DNA of 64,000 nt from Cepaea nemoralis (lineage: Eukaryota > Mollusca > Gastropoda > Stylommatophora > Helicidae), in the NCBI GenBank assembly GCA_014155875.1, contig JACEFZ010015002.1, forward strand, positions 391,001 to 455,000. Reading direction: 5' to 3'. Of this stretch, positions 42,871-55,048 are shown piece by piece; the first letter of the stretch is position 1, and every line of letters starts with the position of its first letter. Under the pieces are notes generated by a model, which was not told the DNA's origin, did not search any database, and worked only from the letters and a program-made list of their open reading frames with translations. The position numbers and the translations under genes are program-made.

Positions 42871-44197
42871 TCCGCCTATCCGTCCGTCCGTCCTTCCATC
42901 TGTTTGTCAGTTGAACTCCCGCCCGTCTGTCTGTCTCTCTATCTGTCTGTCCCTCAATCCGCCCATCCATCTGCCCGCCCCTCTGTCGCTGTCCGTTTAA
43001 AAAACCTGCACATATGGAAATAGAACATGTGTAGATATTTTCATTCACATCCAGTTCCCAAGTGCTACATTCACGAGAACTGTAATGCTGGGCCCTCCTT
43101 CTCCATCCCACGTCCAGAAGAAAGAACACGGCATGCACAAAACCGTGTCACAAAATACAGCACCCCATGACCCACTTTACGCCACAACGCGCATATGGTG
43201 TCAGACTCATATTTTCAAAGACCAGCCCGCAGGTCATGTGGCCAGCGTCCTGCCAGCCGTATTAATGCAAATTTGAACCCTTGTCCACCATGCTAGCATG
43301 CGAGCTTCTAGCTACTAGGCCACTTCCTGCTTCTCAGCCCTATTATGGGTTGGAGTTCCAATCTAAGCAGATTATAAACAATGAACAGTTTTGAAAATGT
43401 AGAAAATGAAACAATTAGGTATTTGCAGCTCCTGCGAGCTGATTAGATGTCATTTATAACTCTGCTGACTCTCCTCTATACATCCATATGTGTGTGCACA
43501 CTTTTGGCTCCACGTTTTCTTATTTAGCGCCGTTCACAACTGAACTTCTGCGTCGCCTTCCTAGAAATGGAGCATGCGTAACGGCCTAGTAACGTTGTAT
43601 ATCAATGCTTTTTCTTTTACGGTTTTATTTTCAATTACATTTTCTAATTTCGGCAGTTTCTTTAGATATATTTTTGTTGCTCCCGATGAAGATTACTAAG
43701 ATCGAAACGTCGATCCTCTTTGTTGTCGTGTAACTTTTTAAAATTATTATTACTATCATGGTTGTTTTTACACTTTGATTTCCGTTTGCCTGATTTGCGT
43801 TCTCTGTAAAGTGTGTACACTGTGTCTCTGTTTATTATCTGCCATTTTTCCCCCCAGGAGCCACACATAACTAACTGATTTATATTGTTACATCCTGCTA
43901 CAGCCGCTACTTCTCTGATCTATTATTATTATTTGATAATATAAGCTCATTTCTGAAGGGTGATGACAATCTTAGAACAGCAGTTATAAATAGAACAGTG
44001 CTCCGAAACAGCTGAAACAATTGACACTATTATCAAATGCAACAAATAAAACAGCAAGTCAGGGTACTAAACGATAAACTGTGTCTGGAAGCAGTTTACT
44101 GCTATGGAAATCTAAAGAAGGTCAGTGGACCAAAACATTCGGCGATTGGGGCGGACCATCTGATGATCGGAAGCCTCCATATGAGCTTGCTAGGCGA

Positions 44198-44200
<3 letters not shown>
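42871..44200. other. No gene; SINE head at 43262-43325
   Basis: The minus strand at 43262-43325 has gtggcctagtagctagaagc (A-box-like) and agggttcaaattt (B-box-like), so it is probably a SINE head. Around 43675-43720 gatgaagatt...gatcgaaacgtcg resembles a motif common in animal retroposons but is not diagnosable. No ORF of note. Confidence 0.45.

Positions 44201-44271
<71 letters not shown>
44201..44271. repeat. (AT)n microsatellite
   Basis: About 70 bases of perfect (AT)n. It is flanked by unique sequence on both sides, with no sign of a mobile-element end. Confidence 0.95.
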
Positions 44272-44376
44272 TACCTGTTCTTACATTCCATTCTCCTCAA
44301 AGGTGTCGTGTTCTTCATCCTTTCATCCTTTTCAGTTATAAAATGATCTTATTATCTTCAGCTTCGTCATAAAATT

Positions 44377-44397
44377 CTTCTTCTTCTTCTTCTTCTT

Positions 44398-44430
<33 letters not shown>

Positions 44431-44524
44431 CTTCTTCTTCTTCTTCTTCTTCTTCTTCTTCTTCTTCTTCTTCTTCTTCTTCTTCTTCTTCTTCTTCTTC
44501 TTCTTCTTCTTCTTCTTCTTCTTC
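44377..44524. repeat. (TTC)n microsatellite
   Basis: About 145 bases of (TTC)n with one TTTTACTTC interruption near 44395. No LINE end adjoins it, unlike the tract at 53625. Confidence 0.93.
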
Positions 44525-45159
44525 AACATCATCGTTAATATTCGTACTATTATTGCAATTATTAATTTAATAAAAAAAGCGCATTCCATTTTCGTTATCA
44601 CTGCAACTCACCCTTTCTATTGACAACAATCAACACAGGTATGACGTCACCTATCAGTATCGATGCGCTTCGCAGTCACAACTCACTTTCAATCACGTGT
44701 CCTGAATTCTATAGATTTGAAAGCGCCGTCTGCCATTTCCGCGGGGAAAACGTTAAGTAATAGACGCACTTTAGAAGCGGCATGCATTGTCAATGCAAAT
44801 GAATTGCAGTTGTTTTGTCATCGCGAACGCCCCTCTACTTCACATTACTAGATGGAGACATCGGCTGGCACTCTTGGAAACAGTGGGAAAGAAGTCAATA
44901 TCAGAAAACACAATAGACAACAGTTTTGTTTTTAAAATGGTTTTTCATTACATAATTCATATGGTTTGTTGTGTAGCGGAGTGTTTGTTTTTTTTTTGGT
45001 TTTTTTTTGGTGTGTGTACTGAGGATTGCTGTTACGTATATCAATTGTTGGGGAAGCCAATTAATGAACATCATCACTATGAGATGCCCGAGGAGAGCTG
45101 CTAACTTAACAATCCGAGACCTATTAAGAAATGTTGTTATCAGACTGACAGTGGGATCA
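44525..45159. other. No gene recognised
   Basis: Two T runs near 44988-45008 break a frame that begins M-V-C-C-V-A-E-C; see the rejected list. Otherwise nothing. Confidence 0.4.
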
Positions 45160-45455
45160 ACACCACGTGCCACGATTTTTTAAAGACAGAAGATCAAGTG
45201 GTTTGGCCATGTCGTTAGAATGCAACACCAGCAACTACCATCACTGGCCTTACATAACAGATCAACTGCGACGAGACCACGAGGACGTCCAAGAAGAAAA
45301 TGTATTGATGACATCAAAGACATTGTACAACCACACGGAATGACACTATCCAGTGCCGCCCACCGGCGCTGGAGCGCAAATTATTCCTCCCCACGACGTT
45401 TGACGGCAGAAGTGGAGATGATGATGGTGATGATGATGATGATGATGATGATGAT

Positions 45456-45494
<39 letters not shown>

Positions 45495-45495
45495 C
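45160..45495 (+). pseudogene. LINE 3' end with (GAT)n tail
   Basis: The frame at 45190-45412 reads F-G-H-V-V-R-M, T-R-P-R-G-R-P-R-R-K-C-I-D-D-I-K and H-G-M-T-L-S-S-A-A-H-R-R-W. This is the familiar C-terminal end of RTE/L2-like LINE proteins. The coding end runs straight into (GAT)n at 45412-45493. A close relative at 53455-53615 has the same GMTLSSA(A/I)HR end followed by a different microsatellite. Confidence 0.75.
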
Positions 45496-47185
45496 TATGT
45501 ACCATGCCGATAAGCGTGAGAGGTCACGGTTCGCCACCTCACAGAGTTTGTGATAGTTTGCCCACATTTTGCCACTTGGCTGAGACATTCATATATTAAT
45601 CTCTTAGCACCTCACCCCCTGGTACCCCCACACCATCATTAAGCATTAGAACAATGGAATACATGGTGCTTTCCAGACACACACACGTTTCAATATTGTC
45701 TGGATGTATGCACAGTTATACACTAATTTGTCACCACTGACCTTTTATTCTTGCATCTATTCGCACATTAATGTTCCATTTATCAACCACTTCTTGGTTC
45801 ATCTATTCGCACATTAAGTTGCCACTCACAAACTATTTCTTCTTTCATGTATTCGCACAATAATTTTCTTCTTGCAACTATTCACACAATAATTTGCAAC
45901 GCACTAACTATTTCTTCTTTCAAATATAAATTAATCAAGTGCCGCCTCCACAATGAAAGTAAGTTACAATGCATCTCCAACACTCTGTCTCTCGCCTTGA
46001 TTACAAAATCTGTCAGATAGCTGTTCTCCATCTCTTGATGTTACCTTCCCACTTGCATCGTTGTCATTGCTCGCTTGCTTTCGAACTTACCCTCTAGTAT
46101 AGTATTTTATAAGAGTGTTATATCTTTTAACATGCCCGTAATATTTCACTTGCCTCTTATTTCTTTTTAATCAACACTCTTTTCATTTCTATGTTTTATA
46201 TAACCTCTGTATTTCATTGTTTTTGTCTCCATGAATGCCGACATAATATATCATATATCCACATATTCTCTCATATATTCACATATTAATTTGTCATCAC
46301 TATTTATCCGCTTTCAGTTTTTCCCAAATTAACTGATTCACTGCCGATGGATAATATATCGTCATATGTGACTTCTCATTTGGACAGGAGGACGATATAT
46401 CACCATACTAGAATCATCGAATTGTTTGTTTCGTATCGTGATATCTTCCACAATTTTGAAGTTCAGTGAATGGAAATTCACATTATAATACATGTTCATT
46501 TGATTGTGTGCATTGTTTTGTCCAAACCAACTTTTTCTTTGGCACTGAATCAATTAAATTTCTCCATTGTAATTAGTATTCTCTCACAGATTCTCACTTT
46601 CACTCTCTACATTCCAGACACGAATTGCTCACCACACTGACAATTCTTCGATCATACAATTTCCCATTTGCTTTCCCCAATTTCAAACTTGCCCCTCGTT
46701 TATCCCTTTTCACATCAACTTTCTACATTTCAAATTCTCTAAACTCATCATTTCCCACAATAATCCCCCGCCATTCGACTCCGTTTCCTGAAAGTGACAA
46801 TTATAGAAGTGGCCAAATGCCACATTCCCGACACTTGTCTCCGATTTTAGGACGAGCCACCTTCTCAGCCTTCCACGTCTGGCGTAGACCTGAGAGGTTT
46901 CACCGCTGACTGTACAGAGCTAGAGTATGAGACAGGTGGACTCATAAAGTCGGAAGCGTCACGACAAAGAAACAGACAATAAGCCACCACCAGATCAAGG
47001 ATTTATAAGTTGCTATATTTTTTTAAGGAACAAAACCAGACTATAATTTAGTTGGGATTTCCGTGGTTGGTAAGTTGTTTGTTTTTATGACGAGTCACCC
47101 CCCCCCCCCTCCCCACCACCCCCACACACATCCACATTTCTCTTTTGCCTTCGTTCGCTTTGAGCTCAAACGTAGTCCATACTTC
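45496..47185. other. About 1.7 kb without a recognised gene
   Basis: AT-rich, with diverged short repeats at 45740-45930 (a ttcgcacattaa motif with cactaactatttcttcttt, recurring three to four times at about 65-base intervals). A C run lies at 47098-47109. No ORF is supported. Confidence 0.45.
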
Positions 47186-47640
47186 TAATAGTTGCCACAC
47201 CTGGGGAGTGCACTGGACTGATTTTTGCGTGTGGGCTAGCTTTCAGCCATCGGGCTAACCCACTCTAACTTCAGAGGTACTAGTAATTTACGTCCCCAAG
47301 TCCAGGACGAGAAGTCAACATTTTAGTCCAACTGACCGGTGTAAATGTTGAACTCCCTACCTCAGCATCAGCACACCGGATGTTTAAGAACGGGCTCTCT
47401 TATCCATTCCGCGATGCTGACCACCGCTTAGAGATTTAACGAGATGGATCTTTGCTTCTGATTGCGTTTTAATTGATGCGTTCCACACGTCGGTTAGTCT
47501 TAGTAAAATGCTGATTTCTGAATCTTGACTTGGGAAATTACATTACAAGTACCTTTGAATTCGGAGTGGGTTTGTCTGATGGCGAAGGACACTAGTAATA
47601 GTGGAAGCTAACCTTCATGCAAGATCAGTCCAGTGAGCTC
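47186..47640. mobile_element. Two family A SINE copies in inverted orientation
   Basis: 47190-47425 is a minus-strand copy: body (gactggatttttgcgtg reversed, cactctaacttcagaggtac reversed) and head (cggaatggataagagagc and gagttcaacatt on the minus strand). 47521-47640 is a plus-strand body only (acaagtacctttgaattcgg, atggcgaaggacactagtaa, gatcagtccagtg). Their bodies form an inverted repeat separated by about 250 bases. Confidence 0.65.
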
Positions 47641-47719
47641 ACTAGTAATACCTTCTAATAGTAGTATCAGCCGTATCCCATGTGCGGACAAAACTCGTGT
47701 TCAAAGAGTGAGAACGTAA

Positions 47720-47930
47720 AATAAAAATAAAAAACGATGGCACTGAAGAGCGAGGTACCAAACAGACGATGAGCAACGTCAGCTCGTCATAGTTAGTCGC
47801 CGTACGCTGATGGACGTAATTACGGCGGAGGACGGACCACGTATCAGTATGTCTGGTGGACGATTGTGACAATCAGCACTGAATTAAAGAAATTAAAAAC
47901 AAACAAACAAACAAACAAACAAACAAAGTA
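47720..47930 (+). mobile_element. RNase H LINE 3' end with (AAAC)n tail
   Basis: 47765-47825 (gatgagcaacgtcagctcgt, tagtcgccgtacgctgatgg) is a diverged match to 42715-42760. The fragment ends in (CAAA)n at 47902-47927. Three related ends in this window thus carry AACT, AACT and AAAC tails, and a further subfamily carries AATC. Confidence 0.6.
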
Positions 47931-48079
47931 AAGGACCCTTTTACACACCTTAAGGATCATTGGACATGTGGTGCTTGACCTATATTTGTATAGACCAATC
48001 GGCAATCGTGGATGATGTGATCAGTGTCACAACGTTCGCCTTTACTCCCCAATAAAGTTTGCGGTACCAACTTTGGAAT

Positions 48080-48925
48080 GGAACGACCTGGGAGCCTAGA
48101 AAAGTTTAAAATTTCTAATCCATCCTACTTTGGAAAGAAATTCCTAACCACCGGGACAGCAGGGGAGTGTCTAGCCACGGCACTATCATGGCACTGATTT
48201 GAACGTACCATTGAAATGGAGCAAGGGTGAGTCGGTTAGTCGCGGTTTTAACTTCACGACAAAGGGTCGCACCATTATTCTCTGTTCCTGTGCCAATGAA
48301 TATCACACAAGACTCAACTCACGGCCCCATGTCAAAATTGGAACAGACAGGAGTCTCGACAAACCACCAGCCTGCACAAGAGTACTATGCATAATGCCGC
48401 TGTCAGAATGCCAACACAAAAGTCCGCCACTAAGAATACAGTTCATATGTCTATGGAAAGCGGCAGTCACAAGAAAACCACCAGCCACATATTACTGCAT
48501 AAGGCAACCTAGTTAATTCAGCGCCGGCAGGCCGCCATCTTTCTTAACATGCAATTCACGCTACAAACAACCAATGTAATAGCACTCCATATGAAATTTA
48601 TAACTCCTCGAACTTAACTCAGAAGCAGGGCAACCATGCACTACCAGTTCAATATGATGAAAATGAGTAAGTAAACCGTAGCCACAATCATAAACACACC
48701 AGAGGCCTAAGAAGCTCAACCGCCTATCCTCCATGTTGGGAACAGGAAGCAAAATAAAAATCACTTATCACAAACATCCCATTGCGAATGGAAAACCCTG
48801 ACCACCGGAAAAGCAGGCGAGTGGCTATTCATGATACCACCATAGCACTGATTTTAACGTATTATTAACAGAAGGCAAAGGTCAAAAGGCAAAAAGGATC
48901 GTCTTAATTGCACCGAGTTTTATCC
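48080..48925 (+). repeat. Pair of diverged direct repeats
   Basis: 48120-48265 and 48775-48925 share the order ggaaag/aa-ttcctaaccaccgg, agcaggggagtg, ccacggcactatcatggcac and a gattt-aacgta stretch. Identity is moderate. No coding frame or terminal signature is seen, so this is a dispersed or locally duplicated element of unknown class. Confidence 0.5.
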
Positions 48926-49189
48926 CATATAGCCCGGTGTCTATGCAAAGAGCAGGCAACCGCCTGCAACGATTTCTACTCAAAACATTAAAGACGTGCA
49001 CCAAGGACCAGTCGAATTATGTGAGCACTCGCAACCTTCAAGTTTCAGAAGTGAGCCAGCGACCAGTTATCTCAATCGTTGTTTTTTATCCTCCGTATCA
49101 GGGATTGTATCCAGAGACTAGAATTATCTTCTGATATTACCAACAAACAGGTTTAATTTTATGTCAGGTTACCTACTACGCTTCGTACA
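48926..49189. other. Nothing recognised
   Basis: Short unique stretch between the direct repeats and the CTAC-rich region. No feature is supported. Confidence 0.4.
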
Positions 49190-49735
49190 TAATGACATGC
49201 CCGTGTGCCTACGTGCCTACACACCTACATGGCTACCTACCTGCCTACATACATACCTACATACGTGCCTATGTGAATACCTATCTATTAAACTACCTGC
49301 TTGCCTGCCTGCCTAACTACCTACCTATCATTCTTGTTGCCTTGATCTACCCATCTACCTACAGCCTACCTGTCTGTCTACTTAACTACCTGCATTTTAC
49401 CCACATATTTTCCAGCCTGCCAACATACCTATCTATCCACCTTCGGACTTATCCACCCACCTACGTATGTAGAAGACACGGAATATCTACCTCTGTATAT
49501 ACCTACCTACCTACACAACTACATACCTGCCAACCAATATATCAACCAATCTACTTAGCTACCAACGTACCTGTCTACATACCTACCAATTCGCAATCTA
49601 TACTTCAAGAGATCAGTCTATAAAGGTATATACTACCTAGAAGTCTACATACCTACCTTCCTACCTACCCACCTACCGAACTACCTACCTACATACCTAC
49701 CTACCTACCTACGAATTCGCATTCTATACTTAAAA
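49190..49735. repeat. Degenerate (CTAC)/(CATA) array
   Basis: About 540 bases dominated by CTAC, CTAT, CATA and CTGC tetranucleotides, much more decayed than the CTGT arrays. A block caattcgcaatctatacttcaa-agatca occurs twice (49590 and 49713), about 120 bases apart. Confidence 0.85.
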
Positions 49736-50214
49736 CAGATCAACCTATAAACTAAGTATATTGTAATGCTAATACTGTGAGAATAAACTGTGCGCCGTTA
49801 AATCCTAGTTTTTTAAGAAGACTCGTCTCGTATGTTCTAGATTTAAATTTCAGGTGGAATTGTCTTGGGATGAAGTGTCTAAAATTCGTTTCTGCGGGCC
49901 AGATCTGGTGTGTGCAAGAGACAGCTCATTAAAGTGGAGCAATTATCTAGCTGGTTGTTAAGTTACTGCTTCTGACGGTCTCCTCGCCTGGGCTTGTCAA
50001 TAACAGCAGGCACAGTAGACTGAGTTCAGAAGCGATTAGGGATACATGTCTATCTGCCAGCCTACTGATTTATCTACCTTCAAATTCAGTGCAGTTTCTG
50101 ACGGATATGCACAATGTGCATGCACGCATGCGGCCAAATCCCTACGGCGATAGGGGCAACCTTATTATTGTACACTCTAAAAATATTAAAGTATAAATGT
50201 CATTCAATATTAAT
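49736..50214. other. No gene recognised
   Basis: Unique AT-rich sequence. No repeat relatives or ORF are supported. Confidence 0.4.
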
Positions 50215-50775
50215 ACTAATATACAAATATAATACTGAGGACATTTTGAGGGATGATAGGTCACAAAGACAACATATCACAAACATCAGAAAGAAGCAGT
50301 CATCGTATTTTGGCTACATTATGAGAAGACAAACACTGGAACATGTTGTGACAACGGGAAGAATTTGGGGAAAGAAAGATATAGGAAGACAGCGTGAGAA
50401 CATTCTTGACAGTCTTGTGTCATGTCACTGAAGGGAGTCAACACACAAATTGATCCATGCCGTCGGAGATGGTAATTTGTGGAGAGGCATGCTCTCCTAC
50501 GTCAGCCGGCAAGGCACTGGAGGAGGATGATAAGAAAGAGACAAAAAGCATTCTTTGGTCACGTGAAAAAGAGATGCATTGGAGAACATCGTGACAACTG
50601 GAAAGTTCAGTAAGAAAAGAGACAGAGGCAGACCAAGAGAAAAGATGCCGTATAGACTGAGATGGTGGCATGGAGGAATAAATATCATCAGCAGAATTGG
50701 TCTAGAACACCATGAACATTCCTGCGAAGGTAACCCGGTCAACAAACACCGGAAGAAGTAGGATGTTGCGACATA
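50215..50775 (+). pseudogene. Two tandem RTE-like LINE 3' fragments
   Basis: The first (about 50215-50440) reads Y-F-G-Y-I-M-R-R-Q-T-L-E-H-V-V-T-T-G and G-R-Q-R-E-N-I-L-D-S-L. The second (about 50520-50770) reads F-G-H-V-K, L-E-N-I-V-T-T-G-K, K-R-D-R-G-R-P-R-E-K and R-W-W-H-G-G-I. They represent the same part of the protein twice in the same orientation, about 280 bases apart, so they are separate insertions or a local duplication. Both are frame-broken. Confidence 0.7.
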
Positions 50776-51789
50776 AAGGCGCAAATATCTCAGCTCTGAT
50801 GTAAACAGACACAACGTATTTACGTCCAACAGATGGACGAAGTACACTAAGGGCCGAGATCAGCATGGAGATTTGAACGTCTACGCCAGCTGGCAAGGTA
50901 CTATTGATAATATATTAATATACTGATCGGAGATTAAATATCAAACGTGTCATTGTTAAAATTATAATTGTCTGTTACCAGTGGGTTAGTTTTTAAAGCG
51001 AAATTAGCACTATCATTGTAACCTGACCGTTAACAGTTGATGATGTGACGACAAGGGAGGCAGGCATAATTTGACTCATACATCAAATAAATTATAAATC
51101 AAGGAGATGAAGAATTGTTGACATTCATCATATCGGAGGGAGGGACAGCGTCATCTGTTGTAGCAGCCTTCAGCAGGACGTGACGATTCCTTGAGTGAGC
51201 CTCGTTCTAGATTGCCATGTATCGTATTGCACCCATAGATGCCTCTTAGGATAACAGGGAATGTTCATGGTCTGACCCCACCTTCCCTTGAGCGCTGATC
51301 AGCATAGATTCCGCTGTTTCCATCGGGCTAGAAGGTAAAGGGGCCGAAACATTGTAAACTTCTGATGATCAGAAACTTCCTTTCGTGTTAGCCCCGCGGT
51401 AGACTTTTTTACTACCACTGTGTCACCAGTGAAAAGAGGTACACATTTGGCGTTAAAATATCTTATATGTTGACACTGAAACGTCCTACGAAACACCAGG
51501 GATGGCTACCGCGGTCAAAAACGCCAAACGCAAAAAGTGGACGTGTTGGTCGAAAGATGCAATTACCGCTGCTGTATTGTACACTGCCACAAAGCAAGTA
51601 CATTTAACTAAGGCCTAATGGTTGCCTCTGTTATTATGAAAACCCTGATGAACCTATCAACTATTCAAAATAATTCTTCAGAACACTCTTGTATCTAACA
51701 ACTGATACAGACTTAAATATCGTAACTTAACAAAATGCAAATGTATGATATCTGTGTACGATTTCCTTTTGAATATAACTGAAAAACAC
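50776..51789. other. About 1 kb without a recognised gene
   Basis: No ORF or repeat is supported. A small perfect palindrome (tctgatgatcaga) lies near 51360. Confidence 0.4.
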
Positions 51790-52165
51790 ATCTATGAATA
51801 CCTACCTGCTTTCTTCCTACCTACTTACCTACCAACCAACTCGGCTACCTATCTACCTACCTACCTACCTACCTACCAAACCGCCTAACTACCTGCCAAC
51901 CCGCCTAATCATCTGCCAACCCGCCTACCTACTTACCTACCTACCTACCACCTATCTACCGCCCTGTCTGCTTATCTGTCTGTCTCTCTGTGGTCTTTTC
52001 TCTTGTCCGACCGTCAATCTGACTGCCTGTTTGTCTGTCTCTCCGTCCATCCATCCATCCATCCATCCATCCATCCATCCATCCATTCATTCATCCATCC
52101 ACTCATCCGCCCGCCATTCTGTCTGTTTGTCTTCCTGCCTGTTTACCTGTCTGTCTGAAGCGACA
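51790..52165. repeat. (CTAC)n, (CTGT) and (ATCC)n arrays
   Basis: CTAC-rich from 51798 to 51960, decayed CTGT from 51965 to 52045, then (CATC)n at 52045-52090 and a mixed end. Successive different tetranucleotide blocks side by side repeat the pattern seen at 39212-39488. Confidence 0.85.
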
Positions 52166-52839
52166 CCCTCACCATGAACTCAACTTTGGAGACCTAATCT
52201 GCTTGACGAAAATGAGCGTGCTCTTCGTATACTAGAATGGACACAAATCCACCACAACTCCCCTTATTCTTCATGTCGAATGAGAGTGAAAAACTGGAAC
52301 AATGGCGTTGGAACAACAACGACAACAACAACAACCGCACCATGCGACAACAACAAATAACCGCAGTCTAAACCACAATCTACATCACAGTGCAGTATTG
52401 GCAGCCATTTTCAGCCGGATACGTCAGTACACATGACACGCTTCAGACATTTCCGTGTAGCCATCCGCTGTAGCCTCAACAAGGTGAAAATTGCCTCTCA
52501 AACGTCAGAGATTACTTGAGCGTCCGCAGACACAATGAGTTCGCTAGTTCACGGAACTATGGTGGAGTTTAGAAGACAAGAGCAGCCAGGAAACAGGCTG
52601 ACAAATTGTCCAATATGTGGTTGCTATTGATTAGGTGAAGGCTGTAAGAGAATGAAGCGTGGCATGGTGCTCATTCTATACTGAGCAAGCCAACATATGT
52701 AGGACAATTATAAAAAGCTAAGATAACATTGCTTCGATCAATCAAAACCACAGCAGTTTATCAACGCGAAACAAGGATAAATGCGAAACACAGTAAATGA
52801 TGTGCTCACTCATGAATTTTGCATTTCATTACGATGTAA
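52166..52839. other. No gene recognised
   Basis: Contains a short (CAACAA) region (52313-52360). No supportable ORF. Confidence 0.4.
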
Positions 52840-53235
52840 GTTGAGTTGAGCTGAGTTGAGTTGAGCTAAGAACCCACATCACAGCATTCAAAAAATTTTC
52901 ATACGCTCTCCGTCTCCTCGTTCAACAGCCACCGAAGAGTCATACTACTAATAGTTCCCTCCGCTATCTGATTGAAAGTTCTCCTGGTCCTCCTTCTTAG
53001 TTTTGCTGAACCCTCGCAATATCATTTTTGCCACATGAGGGTTCTCAATCTGTTCCCCTGCTTTCTCAACCTCCCCTACAGGCGATCGACCACCTCTCCC
53101 TTTTCCATAGGTAATCTATCACCAAGAGGTGCATTCCCTGCCAGCCTATCAGCCTGTTCGTTCCCTTGCACTCCCGCTATGCCAGGGCAAAAAAAATCCA
53201 TACTCTTATACGCCACAGAAGATGGCAGTTTCGAC
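52840..53235 (-). pseudogene. RNase H LINE 3' fragment, minus strand
   Basis: The reverse complement of 53200-53100 reads C-P-G-I-A-G-V-Q-G-N-E-Q-A-D-R-L-A-G-N, the end of RNase HI (usual PGH changed to PGI). Further on, ggaactattagta-t-tgactctt and ggtggctg match 9107-9140 of the 8397-9236 copy. It ends in an (AACTC)n-type tail (52842-52868 on the plus strand: gagttgagctgagttgag). Same subfamily as 8397, different tail. Confidence 0.78.
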
Positions 53236-53454
53236 AAAGAAATCGAAACCACATGTCAATAAGAAAGTGCTTTAACATATCAACTATTACCTATTCTGAA
53301 GCATGCAAATATACCTATTCCGCAAAACGATAGATAATAAATAGCATATTCACACCTACACATATATAACATATATATAACACTATGCTACCAATATCAA
53401 CTTGGACATCATCAAAATCACTCTTACGAAAAATCAACACCTTTTTCCACGAGA
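53236..53454. other. Nothing recognised
   Basis: AT-rich spacer. No feature is supported. Confidence 0.4.
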
Positions 53455-53812
53455 GATTGAGGAAGCACGAGAAGAAAATGGATTGACAACATCAAAGACA
53501 ATGTACAATCACACGGAATGACACTATCAAGTGCCATCCATCGGGAGCTGGAACGCCAGTTTATCCTCCCCACAACGCTTGACGGCAAACTTGGAATATG
53601 ATAATGACGATACGTTGATATCTTCTTCTTCTTCTTCTTCTTCTTCTTCTTCTTCTTCTTCTTCTTCTTCTTCTTCTTCTTCTTCTTCTTCTTCTTCTTC
53701 TTCTTCTTCTTCATCTTCTTCTTCTTCTTCTTCTTCTTCTTCTTCTTCTTCTTCTTCTTCTTCTTCTTCTTCTTCTTCTTCTTCTTCTTCTTCTTCTTCT
53801 TCTTCTTCTTCA
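53455..53812 (+). pseudogene. LINE 3' end followed by (TTC)n
   Basis: 53460-53600 reads S-T-R-R-K-W-I-D-N-I-K-D-N-V and H-G-M-T-L-S-S-A-I-H-R, matching 45290-45400. After a short (AT-rich) remainder comes (TTC)n (53621-53812) with one TCA interruption. In the sister copy the tail is (GAT)n. Frames across the tract are poly-Ser or poly-Lys artefacts. Confidence 0.75.
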
Positions 53813-54164
53813 CCACATACCTTTTACCCCCACTTGTATCGTACCATTGCTATGGCGTCTATTTGTTCAGAATCTCTGTTTTACTAGTGTGACATGTCCA
53901 CATAATGTGGATAGTCCTCTTCAGACGCAATGGTCATCTGTTCAAGTCCAAGGACCCAGCCTACAATAGGTACCATACAACGTCGTGGGAAGTAAAGGCA
54001 GCTGGACGCATATTAACCACGTCACCCATCGAACATCCTGTACAGGATATGCAACAACATTTATTTTAATACTTTAAGGTGTTGATAAGGATACCTTTCT
54101 GACAATATATTCTTCTTCTTTTCTTCTTTTTGTTCGCTCGCTTAAACTCGAGCGTAATCCTTAC
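53813..54164. other. Nothing recognised
   Basis: Unique sequence. A ttcttcttttcttcttttt stretch near 54112 is the only simple feature. Confidence 0.4.
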
Positions 54165-54300
54165 ACACTGTTTAAAGTAGTAAAGGACTGAGTTTTGCGT
54201 GTGGGCTTGCTTTCCCTTTTACCGGTGTACCTCGCCATTCAGGCGAGCCCACTCCGACTTCAGAGGTACTTGTTATTAACGTCCCTAAGTAAAGGGACAA
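54165..54300 (-). mobile_element. Family A SINE body, minus strand
   Basis: The reverse complement runs acttagggacg, aagtacctctgaagtcggag, tgggctcgcctgaatggcga, then the cgcaaaactcagtc end. The tRNA-like head is missing. Same family as 10012 and 47186. Confidence 0.65.
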
Positions 54301-55048
54301 TATATTCAATATGCTTCAATGTGTGTTAAAGTGTTCATTATTTTAAATATAAGTGTTTATTTGTGTGTTTAGGGAGGTGTTTACTTGTGTACAGACAGAG
54401 ATAGAGAAAGATAGACGGACAGAGACAGAGACACAGAAAGAGAGAGAAAGGGGGAAAGAGATAGACAGACAGAGAGCTGGAGAGAAAGAGAGTCCACGTA
54501 CTTCTGTTTTAATCTCCCAGCTTGTATCTCCGAACACAAGGTTACAAACTCAACGGGTAAAACTGTATCAATATAAAGATTGGGTGTGTACACAAAGTAC
54601 CGACAGCACTTCACACAAGAGCTCTGTTGGATAATGTATCGTGTGTCTTCATCTGGTGTGATGTATCGGCATTCACGTGTAGCTAAGTTTGTACTCACCC
54701 TGATGTACGGGCACTCTAGCGTGAAACTCCAGGTCCCTCAAGTTGTGTTGTGATGGGAAAACATAAATTAACCAGTGGTAGAAAGATATGAAACAAAACT
54801 TCAGATTTATTTTTATTTACATTGCTATGGCTCGAACATTTTATGACTGGTGCGGGGAATGCCCGGTAATGGGGTGTAAATGACCAGCGAAATAATTTGG
54901 TCTGGCACTGCATGGGCGACCGCAAACCGAAGAAATACAATGAATAAATTAACAAAACAGACATGAAATAAGCAAGGAACAGCATAGACGTTGCGGCTGG
55001 GAAGCATTCATCTGTAATCGGAAACAAACGCTTTTTTTTTTTTTTTAG
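54301..55048. other. No gene; purine-rich stretch
   Basis: 54390-54495 is GA-rich simple sequence (agacagagacagagaaag type), with open but meaningless frames. The remainder to 55048 is unique; a T run lies at 55031-55046. Confidence 0.45.

Noticed and set aside
43670..43725. gatgaagatt...gatcgaaacgtcg, resembling a hammerhead ribozyme core (CTGATGA ... GAAA)
   Set aside because: The first core position reads CCGATGA, not CTGATGA. The bases between the two core parts do not pair into a stem II, and no stem I/III can be drawn convincingly.
44930..45104. Short frame starting M-V-C-C-V-A-E-C, resembling the first residues of a THAP domain
   Set aside because: The next C-x2-C/H and AVPTF-type parts of THAP are not found, and two T runs interrupt the sequence.
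51340..51400. cttctgatgatcagaaactt, a second hammerhead-like string
   Set aside because: The core parts are three bases apart, leaving no stem II; it is a simple short palindrome.
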